From Bin87 sp034421995 (lineage in GTDB: Bacteria > Chloroflexota > Dehalococcoidia > Lucifugimonadales > UBA3495), in NCBI GenBank assembly GCA_034421995.1, contig DAOUJY010000060.1:1-6600 (forward strand): DNA of 6,600 nucleotides. Direction: 5' to 3'. Shown piece after piece: positions 1 to 6,370 of the stretch. Every line of letters starts with the position of its first letter. The first letter of the stretch is position 1. The notes beneath the pieces are model-generated. The model had not been told where the DNA came from. It worked only from the letters and a program-made list of their open reading frames with translations, and made no database searches. The translations under genes and the position numbers were made by a program.

Positions 1-100
1 CGGTACAATGGCATCGGGCAGGGTGAGCATGGCTGGGCCTTTAGTGGAATTTGGGTCAGGCCAGCTTACCCTGTCCTTTTACTTTTCTAAAAATGCGTAA
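1..100 (+). other. Possible 3' end of an upstream gene, frame ambiguous
   Basis: Two plus-strand frames are open from the window edge. One ends at TAA 88-90 and gives a tail containing HGWAFSGIWVRPAYP. The other ends at TAA 98-100 and gives a tail containing LVEFGSGQLTLSFYFSKNA. Both look protein-like and neither has a clear third-position GC preference, so I cannot choose between them. A gene ending here would converge with the minus-strand genes to the right. A weak imperfect stem (GCTGGGCC near 32, GGCCAGC near 59) followed by T-rich sequence at 72-88 could serve termination, but it overlaps both candidate tails. No function can be given. Confidence 0.2.
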
Positions 101-103
101 AGC

Positions 104-331
104 CTAGCTGAGGTGCATGGCTGCTTCGACGGCGTGGTGGGTGACACTGTCGGGTCGTGTGTACATGATCAACTCTCTTGGTTGGTGTCGTGCCGGTGTA
201 ATGGGTAATTGGGGGAATTTGCCTAACATGTCGCGCGCCTCGCGTCCGGGCGGCTCTGTGGGCGTAATTCGGGGCATCCGGTGCCGTGTGGCTGGTTTGA
301 GGATGAGGTGCCTTGGGTGGGTCGCCGTCAT
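104..331 (-). CDS. Doubtful small hypothetical protein, 75 aa
   Basis: This minus-strand ORF starts with an ATG that overlaps the stop of the secreted-protein gene in an ATGA arrangement (328-331), as in translationally coupled gene pairs. The product is basic and rich in Pro, Arg and His, and its C-terminal part (around LPITPARHQPRELIMYTRP) looks fairly protein-like. It has no signal peptide, membrane segment or motif that I recognise. Third-position GC is only moderate, and the opposite strand is also open over much of this stretch, so it may be a chance ORF. The coupled start is the main argument in its favour. Confidence 0.25.
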   Translation of the reverse strand: MTATHPRHLILKPATRHRMPRITPTEPPGREARDMLGKFPQLPITPARHQPRELIMYTRPDSVTHHAVEAAMHLS

Positions 332-1302
332 GGTTTCGGTAGGTAGAGCGGTCCTTCTCGGAGATGCTCGACTTGGGCGAGTTCCTCCTCGGACAGCTGC
401 TGGGGCGGCCTGTCGGATGGCTCGGTAAAGGGCACCCAGTATCCGTAGAACAGTTGCGGGTAGAAGTGCCGGCAGGCTTCGCGTCCGTAGGTATGTACGG
501 CGGTGAGGAGACCCCAGTGTTCGGTGACGGACGGACCGTTGAGTTCGGTTAGACGGGAGAGTTCGCGTCGTTCGGGGATGTTCGAGTTGCGGGCGTAGGC
601 GGCTGCGTCGGGGTCAAGGGCTATTCGGCGGAGGAGTTCATGTGGCGGCTCGTCCTTTTTGAGGAGTTTGCGGCCTGGGGTGTGTAGCCATTGCAGTAGT
701 CGGACGTACTGGTTGGGGATCTCGTAAGCGGTGGTGTCGTCGTATCGTACGGCGGCTTCGGCCAGGGAGGCCCACTGGTAGTCGGCGCTCTGTGCCACGT
801 GGCGGAGGCATTCGGCCTCGTACTTGCGGTTGCGCTTGTCGGCGTTGGCCTTGTTGAAAGGTTCGGACCAGTACACCCAGCAGGGATCGCTTTCGGGCAG
901 AGTTGCGAAGACATCGGAGGCTTTTTTGGCTCGTAGTCGTTTTCGCCATGTGGACCTGTCGAGGTCGTCCATGTCCTCGGGGTCGAGTTGGAGGAACTCG
1001 GCGTAGACGTGTGGGGCCAAGTGGTCGAGTGCCCAGGCTTGGCACCAGCGTTGGTCTTCGGAGGCGTCGTGCTTGTCCCGGGCTGGGTTGGTGGCGGACC
1101 GGGCGTTGGCGGTGGCCCGGATGCGTTCGAGGTCTTCTTGGGTGAAGGTCTTGCCGTCCTCACCCGTGAGCAGCAGGGTCTTGGGCTTCTCGTCGATGTG
1201 GTCGTCGGTGGGGGTGGCGCTTTCGGGAGAGAAGGCGCAGGCAATTGCCAGGGTGAGGATGATTGTGGCGGCGGCCACGCGGATGGTCTGCTTGATGAAC
1301 AT
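328..1302 (-). CDS. Unrecognised secreted protein, probable lipoprotein, 324 aa
   Basis: I do not recognise the family. The chosen ATG (1300-1302) follows an AGGAG ribosome site with 10 bases between; an in-frame TTG nine codons upstream lacks such a site and would put charged residues ahead of the signal peptide. The N-terminus is a signal sequence: MFIKQTIR, then a hydrophobic stretch ending LTLAIAC at residues 16-22. Cys22 could be the lipidated residue, although Ala rather than Leu sits at -3, so ordinary signal peptidase cleavage nearby is also possible. Residues 24-80 are polar and probably a linker. The rest is a soluble, Trp- and Tyr-rich, apparently helical domain with four further cysteines (87, 141, 165, 277), which could form disulfides outside the cytoplasm. 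The C-terminus is Pro-rich. The gene is transcribed divergently from the methyltransferase and shares a 140-bp upstream region with it. Function unknown. Confidence 0.8.
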   Translation of the reverse strand: MFIKQTIRVAAATIILTLAIACAFSPESATPTDDHIDEKPKTLLLTGEDGKTFTQEDLERIRATANARSATNPARDKHDASEDQRWCQAWALDHLAPHVYAEFLQLDPEDMDDLDRSTWRKRLRAKKASDVFATLPESDPCWVYWSEPFNKANADKRNRKYEAECLRHVAQSADYQWASLAEAAVRYDDTTAYEIPNQYVRLLQWLHTPGRKLLKKDEPPHELLRRIALDPDAAAYARNSNIPERRELSRLTELNGPSVTEHWGLLTAVHTYGREACRHFYPQLFYGYWVPFTEPSDRPPQQLSEEELAQVEHLREGPLYLPKP

Positions 1303-1312
1303 GCGATGGTTG

Positions 1313-1317
1313 CTCCT
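1313..1317 (-). promoter_or_regulatory. Ribosome binding site deciding the secreted-protein start
   Basis: CTCCT on the plus strand reads AGGAG on the minus strand, 10 bases before the ATG at 1302. It supports that ATG over the upstream TTG at 1327-1329. Confidence 0.75.
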
Positions 1318-1358
1318 GGGAAGTGGCAATGTCGTAGTCGGCCGGTTGCTAGGCCAGG

Positions 1359-1422
1359 GCCCGACTGAAGGGTAGGTCCCGCCCGTTTCACTAACCTTGA
1401 GGCATCAACCCGTGGGGGCGTC
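1359..1422 (+). repeat. Direct repeat copy A, upstream of the methyltransferase
   Basis: These 64 bases match 3386-3449 in the same orientation without gaps, 54 of 64 identical by hand alignment (offset 2027). Two blocks are exact: a 17-base block at 1373-1389 (TAGGTCCCGCCCGTTTC) and a 12-base block at 1397-1408 (TTGAGGCATCAA). Matching stops sharply at both ends. The copy ends 23 bases before the methyltransferase ATG, inside the divergent intergenic region 1303-1442. I saw no convincing -35/-10 pair there, so promoters for either divergent gene are not assigned. The repeat may be a shared promoter or operator leader, or one boundary of a mobile or duplicated module. Confidence 0.85.
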
Positions 1423-1430
1423 TTGCCCTC
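1414..1430 (+). promoter_or_regulatory. Small hairpin just before the methyltransferase start
   Basis: GGGGGC (1414-1419) can pair with GCCCTC (1425-1430) around the loop GTCTT, a six-pair stem with one G-T. An alternative pairing uses GCGTC (1418-1422) with GACGC (1433-1437). Either structure occupies the place where a ribosome site would be expected, and no AG-rich site is visible upstream of the GTG/ATG at 1443/1446. This could limit translation. The role is inferred. Confidence 0.4.
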
Positions 1431-1445
1431 TCGACGCTACCAGTG

Positions 1446-3203
1446 ATGCCCGACAACCCGCTAAATGCCGTCAACCGCGGCGTCTACATCAGCGACAACC
1501 TGCCGTTCCTCAAGGGGCTGAACGACGGGTGCATCGACTTGGTGTGCATTGACCCGCCGTTCGGCAAGAAGCAGACATTTGAGGGCAAGCTGAAGCCGCC
1601 GCTCTCTGTTGATGAGCGGTGTATCGAACAGGACATGATGGCGAGTTGGGGCGTGTACGATGCCGCGACGGCCTATGAAGCGGGGTTGGAGTACCCCGAC
1701 CAGAGCGGCACCACGGCCAGGTTCCGCGACATCTGGGCCTTCGAGCGGCTATTCGACGACGGCTGGCTCGAAGGACTCGAGGAGACGTTTCCCGCTGCCT
1801 GGTGGCTGATACAGGCCACCCGGTACAGTCACGGCGAGCAGACGGCGGCCTACATAGGATTCATGCTGGAACGGCTGGTGGAAATCAAGCGTGTGCTGAA
1901 GGACACGGGCAGCGTCTACTTGCACTGCGATCACGAGGCGAACGCATATCTACGGCAGACGATGGATGTCGTGTTCGGGACGAAACACTTCAGGAACGAA
2001 ATAAACTGGAAGCGACACACATCGGCACATGGCAGTTTTCAGCATGACCCGAAGCAGTGGGGGTCCATTACGGACACGATCTTGTTTTACGTCAAGTCAG
2101 AGAAAGCCCCAGTCAAACCATATAGGGAAATGTCGGACAGCGAGGCGATTGAGAAGTTCAATTTGACCGACCAAAAAGGCGAACGGTACTACGACGACAG
2201 TGCCCACATATGGAACAGTCCCAGCATGGGAGAAAGGCCAAACCAGTGCTACGAATGGCGGGGGCACCGCAATCCGCACCCCAGCGGGTGGAGACTCACG
2301 AAGGAGCGGTTGGAAGAAGAATTCCAGAAGGGGAATATCGTAATCCTGCCCAACGGGAAATTACAACGGAGGATGTATCGGAAGAATTTCCGGGGAACCC
2401 CTGTGGGCAACTTTTGGGATGATATACCACCGACCAGCGGCAAAGAGCGTACATGCTACCCGACACAGAAGCCCCAAGCGCTCGCCCGCCGGATCATCGA
2501 AGCCAGCAGCAACCCCGGCGACGTCGTCTTGGACTGTTTCGCTGGCTGCGCCTATGTGCCAGTGGCCGCCGAACTAGCGGGTCGCCGCTGGATCGCCTGT
2601 GACATGTCGCCGCGGGCTTGGACCGTCGTTCGTCGCCAGTTCCACAAACAGCCCAGCTTGCGCATCAAGACCGAGGGCGACATCGCTTACGACGAACCCC
2701 TGCAATTCCGCTTGGGCGATGACCGGGTCATCGCCGTCCGTGGCCCCAACCAGTTGCCGGTGCGCGAAACGCCGGAGCAGGCGCACCTACCCACCCGACG
2801 CCTACCGACCACCGTCAAGTACAGGCAGAAGCCTCTGGAGACGTCCCGCGAAATCTGGGAGGCCTTCGTGGACCGCTATGGGCCGGAATGCTGGTACTGC
2901 GGAAGACGCATGAGCGCCGACCGGCGCGAGTTGCACCTCGATTATGTGGAACCGAACCGCCGCGACGGCAGCAACGACGACTGCTGGAACCGCGCCTTAG
3001 CCTGCAGTCCCTGCAACAGTGACAAGGGAACCAACCCCGACTTGGACCGCATCTTCGATAAGGCGCTGGAGGACGGCCGCATCAGCAGTCTGGCCAAGCA
3101 GGAAGAAGTACGCAGCACCTTCGAGGCACGGCGACGGTGGGCGTGGGAACGTTGGGAGGGTCTCCCCAAGCAGATCAGGCTATCCACGGTGGAACAAGCA
3201 TGA
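1446..3203 (+). CDS. Beta-class DNA methyltransferase fused to HNH nuclease domain
   Basis: This is a 585-residue cytoplasmic protein predicted to transfer a methyl group from S-adenosylmethionine to a DNA base, most likely adenine N6 as in Mod-like enzymes; cytosine N4 is possible. The catalytic motif IV is DPPF (36-39), preceded by the typical SDNLPFLKGL...IDLVCI strand. A family-typical segment runs from about 133 to 190 and includes GSVYLHCDHEANAYL and NEINWKR. The variable stretch of about 195-335 is the likely target-recognition region. YPTQKP (338-343) and the SAM-binding motif I (DCFAGC, 363-368, then Asp386) come after motif IV, the beta-class order. Residues 482-530 form an HNH module: CWYC (482-485), HLDY (497-500), N515, then CSPCN (520-524). 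The HNH general-base His is Tyr500, so nuclease activity is doubtful. The start is ATG 1446 or the adjacent GTG 1443; neither has a visible ribosome site. No separate restriction subunit follows. It could be a solitary methylase or a one-polypeptide restriction-modification enzyme. Confidence 0.93.
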   Translation: MPDNPLNAVNRGVYISDNLPFLKGLNDGCIDLVCIDPPFGKKQTFEGKLKPPLSVDERCIEQDMMASWGVYDAATAYEAGLEYPDQSGTTARFRDIWAFERLFDDGWLEGLEETFPAAWWLIQATRYSHGEQTAAYIGFMLERLVEIKRVLKDTGSVYLHCDHEANAYLRQTMDVVFGTKHFRNEINWKRHTSAHGSFQHDPKQWGSITDTILFYVKSEKAPVKPYREMSDSEAIEKFNLTDQKGERYYDDSAHIWNSPSMGERPNQCYEWRGHRNPHPSGWRLTKERLEEEFQKGNIVILPNGKLQRRMYRKNFRGTPVGNFWDDIPPTSGKERTCYPTQKPQALARRIIEASSNPGDVVLDCFAGCAYVPVAAELAGRRWIACDMSPRAWTVVRRQFHKQPSLRIKTEGDIAYDEPLQFRLGDDRVIAVRGPNQLPVRETPEQAHLPTRRLPTTVKYRQKPLETSREIWEAFVDRYGPECWYCGRRMSADRRELHLDYVEPNRRDGSNDDCWNRALACSPCNSDKGTNPDLDRIFDKALEDGRISSLAKQEEVRSTFEARRRWAWERWEGLPKQIRLSTVEQA

Positions 3204-3253
3204 ACCTGAACTGGAAAAAAACCAGGCGGGAGCTGAAGCAATTCGCCAGGTGA
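3200..3253 (+). CDS. 17-codon ORF overlapping the methyltransferase stop, possibly a broken gene
   Basis: An ATG overlaps the methyltransferase TGA as ATGA (3200-3203) and opens a basic 17-residue peptide, MNLNWKKTRRELKQFAR, ending at TGA 3251-3253. The overlap is the usual layout for a translationally coupled partner gene. The peptide looks like the start of a longer helical protein rather than a complete one. Shifting frame near 3250 enters a reading frame that stays open to TGA 3465-3467 and contains a plausible helix (LLRIDEFIAAIRAQK). This would fit a frameshifted small partner gene, but that longer frame runs into repeat copy B. It may equally be chance. Confidence 0.2.
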   Translation: MNLNWKKTRRELKQFAR

Positions 3254-3385
3254 GTGTGCCTACTCGCGCCGAGATGGGTCTTGGGGTTGGTGGGCGAGGC
3301 GTACGCCATTTTCGCTGTTGCGAATTGACGAGTTTATTGCCGCCATCCGTGCTCAAAAAACTGCTCATTCCAGCCCGGGAGCGGC

Positions 3386-3449
3386 GCCCGACCGACGGAT
3401 AGGTCCCGCCCGTTTCCCCAACATTGAGGCATCAATCAGCGAGGGCGTC
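3386..3449 (+). repeat. Direct repeat copy B, upstream of the fibronectin-type gene
   Basis: This is the second copy of the 64-base repeat at 1359-1422, same orientation. The exact blocks are at 3400-3416 and 3424-3435. It ends 68 bases before the ATG of the fibronectin-type gene. Its last nine bases form most of the left arm of the inverted repeat at 3441-3489. The remaining intergenic DNA between 3254 and 3385 holds no gene I can support, and I saw no clear promoter there. Confidence 0.85.
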
Positions 3450-3489
3450 CTCAGCCGCGCCGGGTGAGGCCGGCATGGTGGACGCCCTC
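3441..3489 (+). promoter_or_regulatory. 10-bp perfect inverted repeat in the leader of the fibronectin-type gene
   Basis: GAGGGCGTCC (3441-3450) is the exact reverse complement of GGACGCCCTC (3480-3489), with a 29-base GC-rich loop that can form a further GCCG/CGGC stem (3454-3457 with 3471-3474). It lies 28 bases before the start codon and has no following T-run, so it is unlikely to be a simple intrinsic terminator. An mRNA leader hairpin or a protein-binding operator is more likely. Confidence 0.55.
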
Positions 3490-3504
3490 CTAGCTCGACT
3501 CACG

Positions 3505-3509
3505 AGGAG
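3505..3509 (+). promoter_or_regulatory. Ribosome binding site of the fibronectin-type gene
   Basis: AGGAG lies eight bases before ATG 3518. Further in-frame ATGs follow at 3521, 3527 and 3530. The first two are within acceptable distance, and 3518 is the best spaced. Confidence 0.75.
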
Positions 3510-3517
3510 ATGCCGAG

Positions 3518-6355
3518 ATGATGAGCATGATGACGAAAAGAACGGTGCTGCCCCTGTTGGTGGCGTTGCCGCTGCTGCTTTTGGCGGCGGTGGTGTGGTG
3601 GCAACAGGCGGGCCCAACGTGGGCGGACGGCCCCGAGGAAGGTTCCGAGGCCCATCAGCATGCGGACCATGACGCCCCTGCCGTGACCCTGGCGGCCCAG
3701 TCGGTTTGCAACAGCAGCACGAACCGGACGTTGATCCTGGCGCGCTACGAGTCAACCGGCGGTGCGGCCGGCTACCAGCAGCAGGTTGCTTGGGGTCATG
3801 ACCCGAACCTGTCGAGTGACGACCGTCCTTGGGGGGCGGTGGTCAGCAATACCAGGACGGGCAACAGGCCGTGGCCGCTGCGGTTGGACCAGGATCCCGA
3901 GGTGGGCAAGGCCTACTCCCTGCGGGTGCGGGCGCTCGATGAGGACGGCAACCACGGCCCCTGGGGCGAGGCCACCTACGAATACTCGGAGGGTACGGCT
4001 TCTGCGCCTGCTGGCGTGGCGGTGTCCGATGCTGACGGAGACTACAGCCGCGCCGTCCTCAGCTGGAAGGACGGCAGCGACGGCGCCGGCAACGGGTTCT
4101 GGTTCAAGGTCCAGCGCCGGGTGTCGGGCGGCGGAGATGACGGCTGGCAGGAGAGCAGGTGGATCAAGGTGGAGCAGCGAGGGTCTGGCGATGACAAGTC
4201 CTACCGCCACACGGTGACGGGACTGGACCCGGCCAGCGCTCACGACTTTCGGGTGGCTGGGCAGAAGCGCGACTGCGGGGCGACCAAGTGGTCGGCCGTG
4301 GTGTCGTTGTCGCCGCCCGCTCCGCCGCCTGCCCCCGATTACGAGGTAACGGTGGACTATGGAGACGGCGCGGTCGCGCTGGTGGTGACACCCTCGAATG
4401 CGCCGGCCGGCATCACGGGCTACACGCTCCGGCACCGGGTGAAGGGATCCGATGTTGACTACGTTGAGGTGTCGGCGGATCCGGATGACGCTGCGGACGG
4501 CATTGAAGTGTCCGGCGTGACTCACGGCGAGACCTACCGGGTGGGCCTGCGGGCCAGCAACCAGGTGGGCGACGGCGAGTACGCCTACCGGGACGTGACC
4601 GTTGCATCGCTGCCCGACCCGCCCGGCTTCACGGTGACGCCCAACTACGGCTCGGACGCCGTGTTCCTGGTCGTGAAGGTCACTGATGCCGTTTCGGGCG
4701 CCACGGGCTACGTGTTGCGGGTCAACGATGAAGACACCGCCGTCACGCCGGCCCAGGTTTCGGGCGCGGGCTACGGCGTCCCGGCCCAGTTGGGCACGAA
4801 GTACACGGTGGCCGTGGCAACGGTCAGTCCGGCGGGTCAGGGGGCGTTCTCCGGCGCGCAGACGCTGACTACGCTGCCATTGCCGTCGGAGCCCGACGTT
4901 ACGACGGAGGTGCAGTATTCGGGCGGGTCCGCCAGCATCGTGGTGTCCGTCGCGGCTGCGGACGCTGCCGAGGATCTGGATGGCTACGTGCTCAGTTACC
5001 TGAAGGCGGGCGACGAGGCATCGGAAGCCGTCGGCCGGTTTCTGATCCCCGCTTTGGCCCAGGCGGGGTACTCATTCGATGCGGAGCTGGGTGCCAGCTA
5101 CGCCATCAAGGTCGTGGCGCTCAGTCCCGCAGGCAGCGGGCCTGTTGTTGACGTCACGGTCGTGGTCAAGGAGAAAGCGGGTACGCCGGACTTCACGGCT
5201 GAGGCGGTCTATGCCGACGGGAAGGCCAAGGTGGTCGTGAAGGTTCAGAACGTGCCCGATGACGCCACCGGCTATTCCGTGCGCTACCGCGCGTCGGCAT
5301 CCGACCCGTGGACGACGTCGGATGTTAGCGTGGCGGCCGCCAAGTCTGGCTTCAGTTTCGCCGCTGCTGCGGGAATCGATTACACGGTGGGCGTGGCGGC
5401 GCGCACCGAGGTCGGGCTGGGCGAATACGGCTCGGCTACTGTGTCCATCGTGGAAGAGGTGGACGCGCCGACGTTCACGGTGACGTTCGCCAGGGGCAAT
5501 GACGGCGCGGAGGCCACGGTTACGGTGAGCAACCCGCAGGATCAGGCCAAGTACCATATTTTCAGCGTGGGTGACGCTTCCCCGGTGAAGGTGGAGATGC
5601 CCGACGTTGGGCACGAGTTTGCCGTCGTGCTGGGCAACACCTACCGCATCGGCGTGGCGGCGGGCAACGAGCTCGGTACGGGCGAGTACGCCTACCGGAA
5701 CGTGACGGCGTTGGTCGTTCCCGATCCGCCGTCCTTCACGCTGTCGCCGGTCTACCGGAAGGGCGAAGCCAACCTGGCGGTGCAGGTTTCCAGTCCTGAC
5801 CCGCACGCTTCCCGCTACCTGCTGAAGGTGGGTGAAGCGGCTGCGGTGTCCCACACCGGCCTGACCGATTTGCGCGTGCCCGTGGTTCCCGGCGAGACCT
5901 ACACGGTGGGGTTGGCGGCGGGCAATGCGGCTGGTGATAGCGCGTTCGCGACCGTCACGCGTGCGACGACGACAACGGAGTTCGAGGCGCTGCTGGAATG
6001 GCGGCTCATCGTGCCTGATCAGGCTAGGCCTGCCGAGGCCGTGGGAGATCCCACGCAGTACGTTGCAATCGTGAACGGCAAGCCGGCGCGTTACGACCCC
6101 GTTCCGCCCTGCGTGGGGCGGGAGACCGCTCTGGCGCAGTCACAGTCGGATCAAGCCGCGGCCCTGGCGGCCTGGGTGGACGGTATGTCGAACGCTTCTG
6201 CGGACCTGACCGCCTACGCCGGGTCCCACAAGACTGCGATGGCCAGCGCTTTGACGGCGGCTAAGACTGCCGCAACGACGGCGTGCCAGGCTCGGTATCC
6301 CGTGGTGGAGAACCTCGGGCAGGATGACGCCCGCTGGGTGAGGATGCCGCGCTGA
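3518..6355 (+). CDS. Large exported protein with about eight fibronectin type III-like repeats
   Basis: This 945-residue protein is predicted to act outside the cytoplasm. It has a basic N-terminus (TKR), a long hydrophobic core (residues 10-28, ending VVWW) and a possible signal peptidase site after TWA at residue 36. An uncleaved anchor is also possible. A His/Glu-rich linker leads into repeats of about 86-109 residues at roughly 54-160, 163-268, 274-366, 367-457, 458-554, 555-649, 650-735 and 736-821. Each ends with the typical strand pattern, for example GETYRVGLRASNQVGDGEY (337-355) or GNTYRIGVAAGNELGTGEY (706-724). The first two are Trp-rich and more divergent. Residues 822-945 are different: an EWRLIVPD segment, then an Ala-rich helical stretch flanked by Cys865 and Cys923. 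There is no LPXTG motif or C-terminal membrane anchor. Such repeats usually mediate binding or act as spacers; no catalytic domain is visible. It is preceded by repeat copy B and followed by a terminator-like palindrome, so it is probably a single-gene transcript. Confidence 0.9.
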   Translation: MMSMMTKRTVLPLLVALPLLLLAAVVWWQQAGPTWADGPEEGSEAHQHADHDAPAVTLAAQSVCNSSTNRTLILARYESTGGAAGYQQQVAWGHDPNLSSDDRPWGAVVSNTRTGNRPWPLRLDQDPEVGKAYSLRVRALDEDGNHGPWGEATYEYSEGTASAPAGVAVSDADGDYSRAVLSWKDGSDGAGNGFWFKVQRRVSGGGDDGWQESRWIKVEQRGSGDDKSYRHTVTGLDPASAHDFRVAGQKRDCGATKWSAVVSLSPPAPPPAPDYEVTVDYGDGAVALVVTPSNAPAGITGYTLRHRVKGSDVDYVEVSADPDDAADGIEVSGVTHGETYRVGLRASNQVGDGEYAYRDVTVASLPDPPGFTVTPNYGSDAVFLVVKVTDAVSGATGYVLRVNDEDTAVTPAQVSGAGYGVPAQLGTKYTVAVATVSPAGQGAFSGAQTLTTLPLPSEPDVTTEVQYSGGSASIVVSVAAADAAEDLDGYVLSYLKAGDEASEAVGRFLIPALAQAGYSFDAELGASYAIKVVALSPAGSGPVVDVTVVVKEKAGTPDFTAEAVYADGKAKVVVKVQNVPDDATGYSVRYRASASDPWTTSDVSVAAAKSGFSFAAAAGIDYTVGVAARTEVGLGEYGSATVSIVEEVDAPTFTVTFARGNDGAEATVTVSNPQDQAKYHIFSVGDASPVKVEMPDVGHEFAVVLGNTYRIGVAAGNELGTGEYAYRNVTALVVPDPPSFTLSPVYRKGEANLAVQVSSPDPHASRYLLKVGEAAAVSHTGLTDLRVPVVPGETYTVGLAAGNAAGDSAFATVTRATTTTEFEALLEWRLIVPDQARPAEAVGDPTQYVAIVNGKPARYDPVPPCVGRETALAQSQSDQAAALAAWVDGMSNASADLTAYAGSHKTAMASALTAAKTAATTACQARYPVVENLGQDDARWVRMPR

Positions 6356-6370
6356 AGTACAACAGTTGTG

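Noticed and set aside
621..1391. 256-codon minus-strand ORF overlapping the secreted-protein gene in another frame
   Set aside because: Its product is an extreme Pro/Ser/Thr mixture expected from frame-shifted GC-rich codons, while the overlapping frame has a signal peptide, a ribosome site and normal composition.
1372..1440. Repeat copies as protein-coding homology (GPARF...EAS in both)
   Set aside because: Both copies can be read in one frame, but differences are not concentrated at third codon positions and copy A has a stop at 1366-1368 and no start, so a non-coding repeat is simpler.
1446..3203. Type III restriction-modification system
   Set aside because: The methyltransferase is Mod-like, but no Res helicase-nuclease gene lies next to it and the HNH domain sits on the same chain.
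1359..3449. Integron cassette flanked by attC sites
   Set aside because: The repeats lack convincing GTTRRRY/RYYYAAC core sites and attC-like paired arms, and no integrase is present.
1359..3449. Insertion sequence or composite transposon
   Set aside because: The repeats are direct, not terminal inverted, no target-site duplication was seen and there is no transposase.
3752..5854. Long minus-strand ORFs (about 257 and 260 codons) opposite the fibronectin-type gene
   Set aside because: They lie entirely antisense to a well-supported gene, are Arg/His/Pro-rich without recognisable motifs, and are typical shadows of GC-rich coding sequence.
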